DNA from: Atherinomorus stipes
Lineage: Eukaryota > Chordata > Actinopteri > Atheriniformes > Atherinidae
Reading direction: 5' to 3'
Assembly: GCA_023101725.1 (NCBI GenBank)
Contig: JALJCO010001058.1
Location: 248,001 to 312,000, forward strand
DNA: 64,000 nt
Below, piece after piece: positions 1-13,400 of the stretch (positions within the stretch are counted from its first letter, which is position 1; every line of letters starts with the position of its first letter). The notes below the pieces were generated by a model. That model worked only from the letters and a program-made list of their open reading frames with translations, had not been told where the DNA came from and ran no database searches. Position numbers and translations under genes: made by a program.

Positions 1-2639
1 TGATCTTTGTAATTTTCTCCATTGCTTTGTTGGTGGTAGCTTAGTGTCAACATTTTACCTTTTTTATTCCAGTTTATGCATACTGGAACACTTTCACACA
101 TGTCTTATACTTCTAATTTACTACCTCTGGAATAGGAATTGTAGAATATGATGCAGTTTCTTCCTGCTGTACATTTTGGCAGGAGGACCGTTGGAGGACA
201 TCAAATGAAAATGGAAGAAAGAGCAAAGAAAGTAAACTTTATAAAAAATTAAGGAACATTGGACACTTTTTGGAAGTTTTAACTGTGCACCCCTGCTGCC
301 ACCCTAGTCTTAATGCATGTGAGGAGCCACCAGTCGGTTGGAGAATTGCACTCAGCTCTTGGCCAGACTTATTTATTTTGATGCCAGAAAATATCCTCGC
401 AGTCTGGGTGATATTTGGCTTCCAATGTGCATGTTAACTGTAGCCCTGTTTGTAATCTCTGGGGATTTAGATCCAGTTGTGGATTATCGTCAAGTGAAAG
501 GCCATTATTAAGAGCTACAACCACACCCACCAGGGTTTGATGGGTTGTGAGGGCTTGAGCCAGAGGACACAGTCCCAACATATAAGCTGAAGTGTGAATG
601 TATAATCTATGCTTTCAGTTTGGAAAAATAAGCATAAAAGGCTTTAGTTATTATCTGTTAAGGTCCTACTTTAGGATGAGCTCTGAGGCTGTGGTTCAGT
701 TTGAACATTTTATGGAGGGGAGGGGTTATTGGAGAGGGCAGAGGATGAGGAAGGAGAGAGAGAGGGCAGAGGTCTCTGGATGAACAATCAAGTTCTTTCT
801 CTTAGGAGGGCATTGGAGACTTACATGATATTGAAAATATTGACACCCATGTCATAGTATAGCAGGGACCCTACAGCATGACTTTTAATCAAATAAAATG
901 CCCAAACTTCCCAGCTGACTGTTGCTCATATTTGCTCCGCTGTGTCTTCACCCAGTAAAATTAACTCAAAATATTTTAGGTACTTTTGTCTCTTTGTGGC
1001 CCTCATAAACTTAACCAACGCTTCTTATTTGTAGATTTGCATCAGCTCAGTTGTAGACCTCATCCCAATCAAATCATTGCTTTGTGCAGTTATGCTCAGA
1101 TGGAAAAAATATATTGAAGTTAATATGGGTAGACGAAGGCAGTTTTTCTCAAATGATAAATTGTAAGACCTTGAAATTCATCTGGAATATACCCAACATG
1201 GAAAGCCTTTGATGTATCAATTTAAATTAGTCGGCCAGATTGCTGTGTTTAATGTAGGGGAATGTAAGTTGATAGGCTTGGAAGCCACATCTCGCTCTTG
1301 CATAAGTTTAAATGTAGCACTTTAGCCTCCCTTTGATTTGTCAATTACAGTTCTCTTGGCTTGATCATATGGTTTGATGGCCAAATTGCATGTCTTTTTA
1401 TGTTTTCACACCATGGCCTGACAAGCCTTTGAGGATGCTGGACTTAATGATAATTACTATCGATTGCACTCGGAGGTTCTCAGAAGTAAAATGTTCGGCT
1501 TGTGAAGTACCACAGACCTCAGCCATGAGACTCTGGAGGAATGCACCCTTCACAGCAGGATAATCCAGACAGCTCGATATTCTGTGTTCTCTCGTTTCAC
1601 AGTTTATCTGCTAAAGCTCCTCTCAATCTGTGCTACCTGAGAGGAATCTCTCTCTCTCTCCATTCCTGAGCTTATCCTGAGAAACCAGGAGCAGACACGC
1701 TGGCGTGCTGACACCCATCACAGCAGAAAAAAAAAAACCAACAACCCCGTAACGCCTAGTCATCAGCACTTTTAGTTTGATCTCACATGATTACATAACA
1801 GGCCTGCTGAAGCAACTGTGTTTGGCCTCCCTTTTCCCTGGTGGCCCATGAGGAAAAATACACACCTGAGAGAGGCTCCTGGTACCTCAGTGGACGGGAG
1901 GGTGGGCACAGTTCCAGCTCCTGCCTTGTGCTGCTTCCCCGGCTCCTTATGTGGACCTCCACCATATGGTCACGATGGCGCATTCTTTCCTTGCTCAGGT
2001 GGGTTGTTTTTCCACAGGAGTGAGCTTGTGTGTATCGCACCGGGGTCAAGTTAGGAGCAGCGTTTGTGCGTCAGGGGGTTGTTTTTCTGGGTAGTTTTGT
2101 CATTAAAAAACAGCTGAATAGAGTTATTTTGTTGGACAGTGTTTTTACCTCTCCCCGTAGGTGGCAAGACCGCCCCTCCCTCTCACATCTGCTGCGGTCG
2201 GATAAAATCTTCATCCCGAGTGGCAATAGAGAGCACACCCATTACTGTTTCCTCCTGAAAATGCAGAAAATAATTTTAAGTTTGCCTGTTGAAAAGACTC
2301 CAATCTCTGGACCTTTTGTTCCTTTTCTGCTGTATCTTATTCGTCATATTGTAGTCCAACAGACCTCCTTAACTCTCCCCATGCTCAGCATGACCAATGG
2401 TTCCCCCAGGACTCATCTCTAATACAGTTAAACAGATGTCTAATGAAGATGTTATTTCCTCATTACTGGCTACAGGATGGGGATAGAGAGGAGGAGGGAG
2501 GAGGGCTAGATAGACAGCAGAATACAGTACCAGTTTAATATTCCTTTCGCCCGTGGGCCTGAGATTGTGTCTGTCTCGGACGTCAATATTACATTCCTCA
2601 CCCACCACAGGCAGTCTTAATAAGGCACCAGGCACAGAG

Positions 2640-2960
2640 ACGGATCAGACTCGGCAATTATAATTCACCCAGAATTAGTTAATGGAATCTATACAGCAAC
2701 ATTTATGTATCACTGGTGTGTGCCTAATGACTTTGTTGGAAAAAAGCGGCTATAAAAATGGCATTCAGTGAATTGCATAAACACAGGGTTTTTTTAAATT
2801 GTTTTTTTTCCCCCTCTCTTCCTGTAATTTTTGTGTGTGGGGTGGAGATTAAGATGGCATTCTGGGAGAAATTGTCATGTCAGTGGCTGCATTGTTTGAG
2901 CAGAATTGTGGTGATTAATTTTGCACGCACTTGTAGCACTGGAGCGCTCTCCTGGAGGAG
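2640..2960. promoter_or_regulatory. candidate conserved non-coding block in tmem260 intron
   Basis: Balanced, repeat-poor sequence stands out from the flanks. It carries clustered homeodomain-type cores (AATTATAATT, AATTAGTTAATGG, GTGATTAATTTT) and ends in a GC-richer GGAGCGCTCTCC stretch. Developmental enhancers of otx2 are expected in introns of the neighbouring bystander gene. This call is inference from motif density only. Confidence 0.25.
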
Positions 2961-3993
2961 GGGTGTCTGAGCGGCAGAGCCCGGGACCCTTTCTTTTTTA
3001 TCCTCCACTGTGTGCAAAGAGAGACTCAGACACAGGATGACACGGGCAAGGCAGGGAAGTGCCTGGTTTGGTGATTGGTGGAAAATTTGACTGTGGACTC
3101 AAATATGAGAAGTCCAAATGTACAATTTTAGAAGTCAGAAAAAAAGGATTAAGACCAAACAATGTGAAAAAAGAAGAATTTAATAACTTGTTGGATTTTT
3201 CTTCCCCTTTCCTCAATGCATGTGACATTTGTGTGATGGCATTTCATTCATTTAGGAGATGAGTTAACAAAAAATCATTTCAGAACATGTAATGATATTA
3301 CCAAAGAAGCATTCACTGCACTTTTCACTCTAATACAGACTATTTCAAAAGCTCAGAATATGATTTTGTATCAGTGTGTTTATTAACTGATAGAATTCAG
3401 ATCGATACTGAAATATTATTATGAATGTGTTCCTTTTATCAACTTATGATATAATTAAGGCTTGATTTACACATAAAACATTTAATAAATATCAAGACTT
3501 GGGAATGTGATGTTTGGCATTTTCAGCAAATGTTAAACTTATCAGAAAACCTATAGCCCTTTTACAGCATTATTATCAACTCAAATCACCCTTTCATGGT
3601 TAAGTTGTATTAACTCTTGATTGTAGATCATTAAATTATAAGTTGGTGCATGTGTCACCAAAGTTTAATCATGTGATTAAAATAGAGGAGACATCCATCA
3701 TATGCGACTATTTTTTTTTACCACAGAGTTTGACTTCAATGAAGTTAGTGAAATTTAAAAAAAGATAGATTTGATAAAGCTTTTCTTGATTTTCAGTCTC
3801 TGACGAAGCCCAAACCTCTTAAACCCTTGATTCTACATTTCTCATAATGCAGTACCTTTTATTAACATATTAAGACCTTCATGCCTAATTATAAATCATT
3901 TTCCCCTCCACACACACACAACTTGTAAAGTAGCCTTTCTGTTAAAGATGTCAAGTATCACAAGTCTGAATCAAGCTCAGTTATTTCTATTAT

Positions 3994-4020
3994 TGTGTGT
4001 GTGTGTGTGTGTGTGTGTGT
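3994..4020. repeat. (TG)n microsatellite
   Basis: An uninterrupted TG dinucleotide run of about 27 bases within AT-rich intronic DNA. Confidence 0.95.
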
Positions 4021-5959
4021 TTTGATGGCTTAATTATGACCACATATGACTTTATACAGCTGATTTTACTTTTGCGTGATGAGAAAACTGAGCCTTGGTT
4101 AAGTTCAAAGAACATGAATTTATACAGTGATTAAATGGTAAAACAATTCAGCTGAAAGACAGTTAACAGGCAGAGAATAATGTTGCTCAGCCAAAGCTGC
4201 ATATTGACTTGCTAACACTTGGTAGTATTTGATTTACTGTTATGTTTGATTTCCTGGCATATGCCATCATTTAAATGTTTGTATATCAATCGCTGCTTGG
4301 CTTTGAAACTTCAAAGCCATACATCAGACACTTACCCGTCATATAATAGCTACTAAGTACCCTGGCTGGTGTTCTGGCCAGAGGGGAGCCCTTGGGTGTG
4401 AGCGAGGGCCAGCTGGAAACCTCAGCCTCAGCCTGAGCAGGCCACCTCCTCTCTCGGGCTTTCTACCCTCTTCAGGAATGTGTGATTCGTTTCCAGCGCT
4501 GCCTCCCAAACCACCACTCAGTTAGAGAACAGTGCGGCTCTGATCCGTGATGGCACAGCTGTGGTATTGTCTGTTCCCCAGGGTGGTGTGTGACAGTGGC
4601 TCCCTTGGCCAGCTCCATTGTGAAGCCTTATTCATTGCAGAGTGCTGGTGTAGGCTTTTTGTGTGCTGTTATTTAGTGATGCTGGCATCAGTCCGGCCCA
4701 TGTTGTAGAACTGAGTGGGTAAATGAGGCAGGTCTCATTTTGTTACTGGAAAGTGATTATATTGAGTTTTTTGTTGTGTCCTTGAAAGGGGCACTGACTA
4801 CTAGTGTCTTTTAATACTGTCATCCTTAATTTAGTTTTGTTTAATTTGATCCCATCAGTAGAAATGAATAAATGTATATTATTGCCACATTTGTGTTTAA
4901 TTTGTGCTTTTTGCAGAATACTAGTCATTCAGTTAATTACCCAAGTGATGACACAGGCATGCTGGATCCTTTCAGGGTAGAGTAGTCACGTTGTGAGTTG
5001 TGTTATTCTCCTGCTACATCTCAACTAGCCCATTGTCACTGAGCCACAACATTTCCGCACAGCAGCATCCTGCACAGCATTGAGTTGTGATAACAGGGAA
5101 CACGGCCACACTGGTGTCAGAATGTGTCCTGCTTTATCTGCGCACCCTGGGAGCAGCCAGCCTGCAGAATGAGCTGCAGAGTGGCTGACTGGGACCCAGG
5201 TGGTCCCTCGCAGACAGACAGGTCATTTACAGGCTGTACTGTACACACATCACTGCACTCTTAATGACTGACAAGCTCTAACAGAGAGATTTGTCAGGCA
5301 CTTGGTGAGAATAAAGAAGTTGAGGAACAGGAGTGTGTGTGTGTCTTTAGAAAATGTGGCTATCAGAAGAGCTTCAGAAGCAGGGGCAGACTCGGTGTAA
5401 TAACCGCGTCCGTGGACCCCCCATGACTATTCTGCACCCTGTGCTACCCCCAAACCAGCCCCCCTGCTAAGTGTATAAGCTGTGGGTTAATTGTCATGCA
5501 GTGAGGTAAAATTATGGGTGCGGGAGGTCTGTGCACCTCAACAAAAGTCCCCATCTACCCCCCCTCACTCTTTTTCCCTCACACCACCACCCTTCTTCAT
5601 CCTTCCTTCAAGTTACAACTAATTCCTGGAGCGGTGCAGCGAGAGAGACGCTGCTATCTCTTATTAAGACCCACTCCTAGACGCCCCACCCCCCCCTTTA
5701 AGTGCACACGCTCACATTTACTGTACATCCTCATTCATTGAGCCTGCCTTACAGAGAACACAGAGGGAAAATAGTGGAGAGTGGGAGAGAGAAAACCCAA
5801 GAAAAAAAGGGGAAGTAGTCAGCAAGCGCGAGTTTTTTTTCTACCCTTCTCTCGCTCTCCCTTTCCTTTTTTCCTGATTTACCGCGCTTTCCTCAGAAAG
5901 CTCCATTGTTCCCCTAGCCTAAGTCTCATCAGGCCTTTTGTGGCTGACTATCACAGCGG

Positions 5960-6250
5960 CAGGCAGAGAGCTGGAAATGTATAAATGGTATCATGCCTTG
6001 TGATTAATGGCGGTGCTTATGAGTCAGGTCTGATAACGGGCCTGCTCTCTACTCAATTTCAGATACCGTTAATGGAATCTGTCTTCTGCGATTGTAATGT
6101 GAGAGCGCCTAATTTGCTATGGAGCTTGAAGCTGTCACCGGCAAGGGATTGTGGGGTCATAAGGGACCTGGCAGCCGTTTGGCCTGCAGCTTGTATCTGC
6201 GGTGCTGAATAGAGCAGCTCTCTGCCTGTCAGTTAGCTGATAGGCTGATG
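5960..6250. promoter_or_regulatory. candidate conserved non-coding block in tmem260 intron
   Basis: About 290 bases of complex, non-repetitive sequence lie between pyrimidine-rich tracts. The block holds two TTAATGG cores (6004-6010 and 6069-6075), a CCTAATTTGC core and several CpG-containing words. The texture resembles vertebrate conserved non-coding elements. It is not coding: the frames that cross it have no family resemblance. Low-confidence inference. Confidence 0.3.
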
Positions 6251-7253
6251 AGGACTCTAAGCCACTCCACACAATGGCGGAAAGGGCCATACTGCCTGAC
6301 TTCCCTAATTGTCGAGCCTGCTCATATTTCAGAGCCAGCATGCTGGGGACTGGGCTGCTCTTTTTTTTTTTCTTTTCTCTTCTTTCCCCTCTCTCTTCTT
6401 GAACTTTTTTTCTTCCTTTTTAAAAAAATATTTCATCCTACACCCCGCATGCTGTCTCACCCCTTTAACGTACACTTCCTTGCACTATTTTTCTTTTCTT
6501 TCCCCTCTCCCCATCATTTCTCTCCCCTCTGTCTCTCATTTTAGTAAGTGGTGGGTCTTAGCGTATGACAGATTATCCCAAGTTTGCTTCAATTACTGCA
6601 AAGGAGATGGAGACAGTACAGGAGAGGAGGACGGGGAAAACTTTTGTGCACACATTATATTTAAGTAGCTGAGGATAAAGTGCTATCTCTAGCACGGTGG
6701 TTTCTGTGCCAGTGTGCTGGAGATCAACCGGCTGCCAGGGAGGGAGTTCTCATGATATGTGAATTACCCCAAATCACTGAGAGTGTTTTTCAAGGTCTTG
6801 TCCGAGAAGCAAACTTGGGTAGAGGGAAGATTATAGTGGGTCCCCAAATTAGTCTGAGGGAAATAGTGGCTTTTCTGACTGGAAAATTTTAATGTTGTAT
6901 GAAGCTGCTGACTTTGTTGTTTTGTTCTTTTTTGTGTGCTGGTGCAGTGTAACTCAGATCAAATAAAATATTGGAAAAAGCAATTGAAGTTCTATGGCCT
7001 GCAAAATTGAGAAAAAAGAGGACTTGGCTTGATATATTTCAATAGTTGATGATATTTTCATTTTAGGGCAAATTATTTTTGATGATTTCCAGAACCAAAT
7101 AATGAAAATTTGTACATTTCTTTAAAGATAAAAGACCAGACAGTGCTCGAACGGCTCCTCTGAGCTCTTTGATTCCTCTTTGTTTGTTTGTGAAGGCACA
7201 CATTTTTGCAAAGTTATGAATAAAAGTAATTTCCTCTTCTTCTACACGGTCAG

Positions 7254-7431
7254 GTTGACGGGTCCTGGTCCTGGTGCGGTCCTGGCTGGAGGTCTGTTTG
7301 CTGTATCCAGGCTCAGCTGGCAGTGGTCCACGGTGGCAGAAGTTTTCACCCTCAACAACCTATTTATTGGCCTTCTCTTTTTTTTGATGGCCAGCTTCCA
7401 CTGTGCTGAAAACTCCACCCAGAGGAGGAAG
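7254..7431 (+). CDS. tmem260: tmem260 exon a (first in window)
   Basis: The acceptor is ...ACGGTCAG and the donor AAG|GTAGTG. The exon opens with one base of a split codon and then encodes [13 protein letters not shown]..., a hydrophobic segment and the [15 protein letters not shown] motif shared with human TMEM260. It ends in QRRK at a codon boundary. Confidence 0.92.
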
Positions 7432-10400
7432 GTAGTGCAGTAAAACACATCTTCACTTTCACTGGGATCTGCATCTCAAATCCAGATGTTAAACTCATTC
7501 TTGTGATTGTCCCTATCAGATTGCACGTTGGGGGGCATTTTGTTGCGGCTTGGGTCTCTGTAACCAGCACACCCTGGTGTTGTATGTGCTGGTCGTCATT
7601 CCCTGGGTCCTCAGTCGACTCTATTCTTTAAAGGTAAGTCCTTTAGATCTTCTTTGAAACCCTCTAAAACTTTTGAAATGAAAATGATTTGTTCAACCCT
7701 GAGAATCTGAAAGCCTTTTAATTTTGAAGTAATTGACAGCATCTGTTCATGCAATTCAAACAGGAGTTGTCTTTGCATGACATTCTACTTTTGGGCCTTT
7801 GTTTCCTCGCTGGCTTTTTGCCATACATCTACTTACCCATCTCATCCTACCTCAACACTGCCCGCTGGAGCTGGGGGGACCAGACCACCCTGCCAGGTCT
7901 GCTGACCCACCTGCTGAGGGCTGAGTACGGTACATTCAGTCTGGTATGTGCAGTTAAACTTTACATTTATACACTTGAAATGTAATTGTGTGTCATTCAG
8001 TACTTTATATGCATTTTTGATTTATCTCATTGTGCCTTTTTGTTTTGTAGGCAAAGACGGAGAGCTCCGTGGGTCTCACCAAAATGTTACAGTAAGTTCT
8101 TAAATATTTGTCACACTTAAAAATATGGATTTATAAGTTCATTTTTTAGACTTTATGTATTTAATAATCACAGATCTGTGGAATTATTTGGATGTTTTTA
8201 TCATGTTTAATTGTAATTTTAAGATTTGATGAACAATGTTGTTTACCAGAATAACAAACTACTTTATAAAATTAGAAAACTTTAATAACATTTTCAAAAA
8301 TATTAAACAACAATGATAAATATGTTTAACTTGTGAAATAAATAAAAATGGAGACAAAATGTACTGAACTCAATTATTGACACCATTGGGATGGACTTGA
8401 ACTAGTTCCTCAAGCAAATTGAAAAGCTCCCCAACACCTACTGAACTCCAGTCGAGCTGTTTGGGGAACCCAATGATCACTTTATTCATTGGATATTCAA
8501 TGAAACTCATTTAATCTCCATTTATAAAAAACAGAAAAGCACCCCACCCATGGTGAAACATGGTGATGGCTACATCATGCTGTGGGGTTGCTTTGCTTCC
8601 TCTGGTACTGAAGGGCAGATCTAAAAATGCAAAAGAATAACTGGAACTAAAGATTTTCATATTGACCAGCAATGAGTTCTGATCTAAATGCTGTTGGTGA
8701 AAGCAGAAATGTGCCAATGCATGAAGGATCCTATAGAAGTCGTACGGAACACATAGAAAAGGCAGATTAACAACAACTACCAGCAGACACATGAGAAACT
8801 GCCGTTATCAGAATGCCTAAAACCAGATGTTGGTGAAAAAGTGACCCAAACATTCAGCAGTCACAGAAAATGATGATGAAAATGGAATATTTGGAAAGGA
8901 GGAAATGGAGTAAAAATATATCAGATGTAGTTTGATAAAAAAAAAAAAAAAAGATAACTGGTTAAGTGATTAATCAACATTTTCTTCTGTTCTCACTTGA
9001 CTTTTCTCATCCACTTGGCTTAAGTTCACATGACTTTGGTGTGAAGATTGAGCAGGGAAAAAGCAGGGCAGCTTCCTTTTTAGATGATACTAAGCACAGT
9101 GGGGGCACATTTGGTTCTTTAGATGGAGGACCCAGGCACTTTTTGCGACGGTTCTGGTGGTTTACACAGGTTTAATAGTAGACATGCCAATCTGTGAGAG
9201 CCCAGAGTGTTTTCTGCATCCCATCCCATCCTCCATCGCTCTCCTCTCCTCTTCCTAGCAGCTTTTGTTCTTCCCATTCCACTCTCCCCCATCAAAGCAG
9301 AACTGAACCTGCTTAGAGGGCCAAATCGCTGTGTTCTGTTTCTCCAGCAGTTTGAAATGATCACTCAGCTCTGGTGTTTAAGCGTGACAAGCTGTGATGA
9401 CAGACACTGCAATAGAGCTGGAGAAATTGTATTTTTCCACTCTGGCACCCCCCCCCCCACCACCACCACCACTGAATTCCCTCCTTTGCAACCACAGTCA
9501 ACCCACTCCTGGTATCTTTTCTTCAACTGACGGGATGGAGGGTGCATGTTCATCTTAAGACCCCCCATCACTAGACCCCCCTCTGCCAGGCACCCACCCC
9601 TTTCCATCACCCCTGCTGCTTGATGGACAAGCACACCTTCAAGATGGGGAAGAGAGGCGAACATGACAGGCTTGTCGCACTGGAGACGTAAACCCACTGG
9701 AGAAGCTGACACACACACTCACAAACCCACTCTCATGAGCACATTCACACTTAGAGTACATTGGAAGATATAGAGACTCAATAAGCTGTCAAATAGAGAT
9801 GGGTATTAAGGAAGAGGCAGGAAACTATCTCTCTCTCTGAGCAAGCGGTTTGTGACTGACAGGCGCTGTGAGGAGAGGACGGGACTGCAGGGGGTGGATG
9901 ACACAGTCATTCGTATCTGTCAACCCGATTGAAAGGAGGAAACGCACAGTCCAAGGAGTTTGTTTTGAGAGGGGATGGAGGGCATTTGATAACTGCTGTC
10001 CTTGACTTTTCTCACAGGAAGGGTAATTGAGCTCGTCTTTAGTGTCCATCATACATGTGTGTTTCTGTGTGCAGGGCCCAGTTTGACCACTGCCTGGCAG
10101 AACTTTCACTTCCTGTGTTGTTACTGGCAGGAATAGGCTTTCTCCTCTCCTCATGGGACAGGTAGGATGACTAAGACGGCGGCATGCAACACACAAAACT
10201 CTGTCACACACATCTCAGCAGCCACTTCAACCAAAAATCTAATCCCCTAGAGTGAAAGACGGGGAACAAAACCACTGACAAAATGCTGAGCCTAGAAAAA
10301 GAGAATACAAAACAACACCAAGGCATCTAGCTGTCAAGCTGTCATAACGCCCCACATTCAGATCAAGAGGGGTTGATGTGTATTTTGGATTTTCAAAAAC

Positions 10401-13400
10401 ATGTTTATGTGTGCAAGTAAATCACTGTTTGTATATGGCACTGTGATCCAGTAATTCATCACAGTAGTGCCTTTGCTGGGATCTGTGGGGTGGAGCTGGT
10501 AAAGTCTGGTGATGCCCTGGAGCTCTGCAGGGCAGCAGCCATTCCCAGCTTTCATCTCTCCTAAGATGCACTTTTAATAAAACACAAACACACAAAGATT
10601 AAAATGAGCAAGGTCATTTCGCAGAGTGCCAAAGAGAAGCCACGCAATTGTTGATTTATGTGACATTAAAATGCTAAATGTTAGCAGATGAAGTATTTCT
10701 GAACATTTTATCCCTTAGAAATCAGCACTTCTTCTGTAAATATTCTGTGTAATAGGAAGAAAACATAAATCAAGCAAAGCTTGGATATGCATGGCCAGCT
10801 GATGTAAGCCATTCAAATCTGTTGGCAGGTTCATGTATTCTGATTTGAAAGTGTCTCCTCAGGTTCAGATGATCATTTGTTGTTGCCATGAGGATAACAT
10901 GTTTTCTTTCTAGTCTATAAGTATATTTTACAGCTGTACTGTAATGAATTTGTGATTCAGCGGTTGGCACCAGCTCATTATGACTCAATTTGCATTAGAA
11001 AATCATCCTTCCACCTTATAGCTGACTGGCTGATACATTTTCTAACAGACATACATACCCAACCCTTCATTCATATTTATATGGACTTCTTCAAAAAAGG
11101 TTGTTTGTACGATCAATAATTAATGCGATCCATTAGTGTGAACATAGAGAAATGGAAGTCTGGAGTGTGGAGCAAAGTATTAATTAATGGGACTGGTAGC
11201 AAGTACATTATTTGGATGACTTTTGGTCTTGTCTTGTAGGATGTGTCGCTCTGTGTCCTGGCTGCTGACTGCAATGCTGCTATTGTATTTGCTGTTTTTT
11301 GCTTGGAGAGCCAACCTGGACATTAGCAGGCCTTTACTGCTCGGAGTGGTGAGCAAAAACATGCAGATCTTGAAACACTGTTTCTGTTTGCAGTGGAATT
11401 GAAACTTGTGCATTTGTTTGCATTTCCTGCAGGTCGAGCGTTTTTGGCTCCAGAGTGATGCTGCAGTGTGTGTGCTGGCTGGCCTCGGCTTGAGCCGGAC
11501 TCTCACTGAGCTGCAGAGAAGGCTGGGACATGGAGGGGTGTGGAAGACCTCAGGCTGGGTCTACACTGTAGCTCTGCTTGCACATATGGCGCACACCAAT
11601 TACAGGTCAGTATTATTTTGTTACAATAAAGAAAACTTTTGGTATGAATAAATGCATACATTGCAGTCTAATAATATAGAACAGCATTGTTACACTGGAT
11701 GGTACAAATAAAACAATTACTGTCAGCTTTGAATGCAGAAGTTGTAAGATTTATTAAGTTTTTTTTTTCTTAAAACATTTTACCATCTGCTGAGAATTTT
11801 ATGGCGTATGAATGAAGACGGCTTCAATGTAAAGCAGAGTCTCATTTAAAACTTGTCATTGTTTAATTTCAAATCAAGTGCTTTGGAGCATAAAGTAAAA
11901 ATCCCTACAGCTGCATTTCCGTTCCTGTCAATTTCTAGTTAAATGCTCCTGTTTTGTTATGGGTGAGATGGAAACTCAGCTTTGTAACATTCAAATTTGC
12001 AGACAATTACTGAACTAATTGTACGACGGCAAAGATTTTGATCATAGACGACATAATTATTGTAGCTGCATTGTATTGCTCTTCCACAGGCTATTAGTGT
12101 TTCTAGGCTCTAATAGTGTTTGTGTGCCAGCCAGGCTTCTCAGATTCTGCACAATCTTTGAGCATTTATCTGAATTCAAGAGTATTTGTGTTGCAGAAAC
12201 TATACTGGACCCTAATATGTATAAAGGAAGAAGTTAAGTACTTTTGCTTTTTAAAGTTTAAGTGAAATTAAAAACTCCCCTCTTCTTCTAAAATCAGCAT
12301 GTGTACATTTTTCCTCAGTCAACTCGATTTGTTTCTCCTGTGCTTCATGCAGCAGGTCTGAACTCCATATGTCAGGTTTTTCTGAGCTCACCCCATGGTA
12401 GAGGCTAAAGAGAGGCACGGTTAGCACGTAGATTCCACTTGCAAAGCTCAGCCTGAGATGTTAGCTGTCCGAGAAGGCAGATTACACAAGCGTAGCGCCA
12501 GGGAGTGCCAGACAGCCATCACTGAGCGGCTTTGATCAAGGGGAGAGCATGGCCTGTGCTGTCAGACCCATCACACCTGTCTCCCCACGATTAGATAGGC
12601 AGTCAGGGAGCTGTGTGGAGGGGAAGGGGCGGGGGCACTGACAACTTACCCTCAGAGCACCTTGAAAGCGTACTTGCAAACATGAACATATACGCAGCAT
12701 CACACATACACATCACACACAGACTTCTAAGCAGCAGTAAGGTCGCAGTAAAAAGTTTCTAAATGCCAGTAAACACAGAGTGTTTTAATCATACTAATGT
12801 GATTGTATGTTCACTGATGATTTCAGGGAGTGTGATCAGAGCAGGAACGGTGTGGTGGAGAGGTTCGGCAGGGAGCTTCTGGCCTCCGTCCCAGAGGACT
12901 CAATCATCCTGACCAGAGGAGACCTGCCAGGAAACGCTATGCGTTACCTTCACTACTGCCAGGGTGTACGGCCTGATGTCCGCCTGGTCGACCAGGAGGT
13001 CAAAACTCTGATTCTTACTGTCTCCATTGACACTAAAACTGTTAAATAGATAAAAGAAATACCATTAAAAGTCAGAAAAACTATAAATTCGGAATCCCTT
13101 TACGGAATAAAGTTCATTGTCAAGTTTGTTTATCTTTTTTATCAGTTCCAAACTAGGAATATGTTAAGATGGCAATGTAAAGATAATGCCTCTAAAACTT
13201 AAAATTTTCCCCTTTAATTGTTTCCTCCTTAATAGATGATGACATATTCCTGGTATGTGGCCAAGTTGTCGCTGCACCTCCCTGGGATCCACTTTCCCGG
13301 CCGCTGGTGGGACCCAGTCCACCGGGAACAGAAAGACACCTTCACTCTGGAGCAGTTTCTGTCCCACAACACACAGTGAGTTTCTAACTCACATGGAGAG

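Larger units (their letters stand above)
1..7253. other. tmem260 upstream intron; no exon recognised
   Basis: This stretch precedes the first visible tmem260 exon, which begins in mid-codon after an acceptor, so it must be intronic or contain upstream exons. I looked on the + strand for the N-terminal part of the family (the GDSGE-type luminal motif and the following membrane segments) and found no match, so those exons probably lie left of the window. The short open frames here have no recognisable product. Contents: a (TG)n microsatellite at 3994-4020, pyrimidine-rich tracts near 5560-5900 and 6361-6540, and blocks at 2640-2960 and 5960-6250 that look like conserved regulatory DNA. Confidence 0.6.

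Noticed and set aside
2678..6080. Identical 13-mer GTTAATGGAATCT at 2678-2690 and 6068-6080
   Set aside because: Dozens of shared 13-mers are expected by chance within 64 kb.
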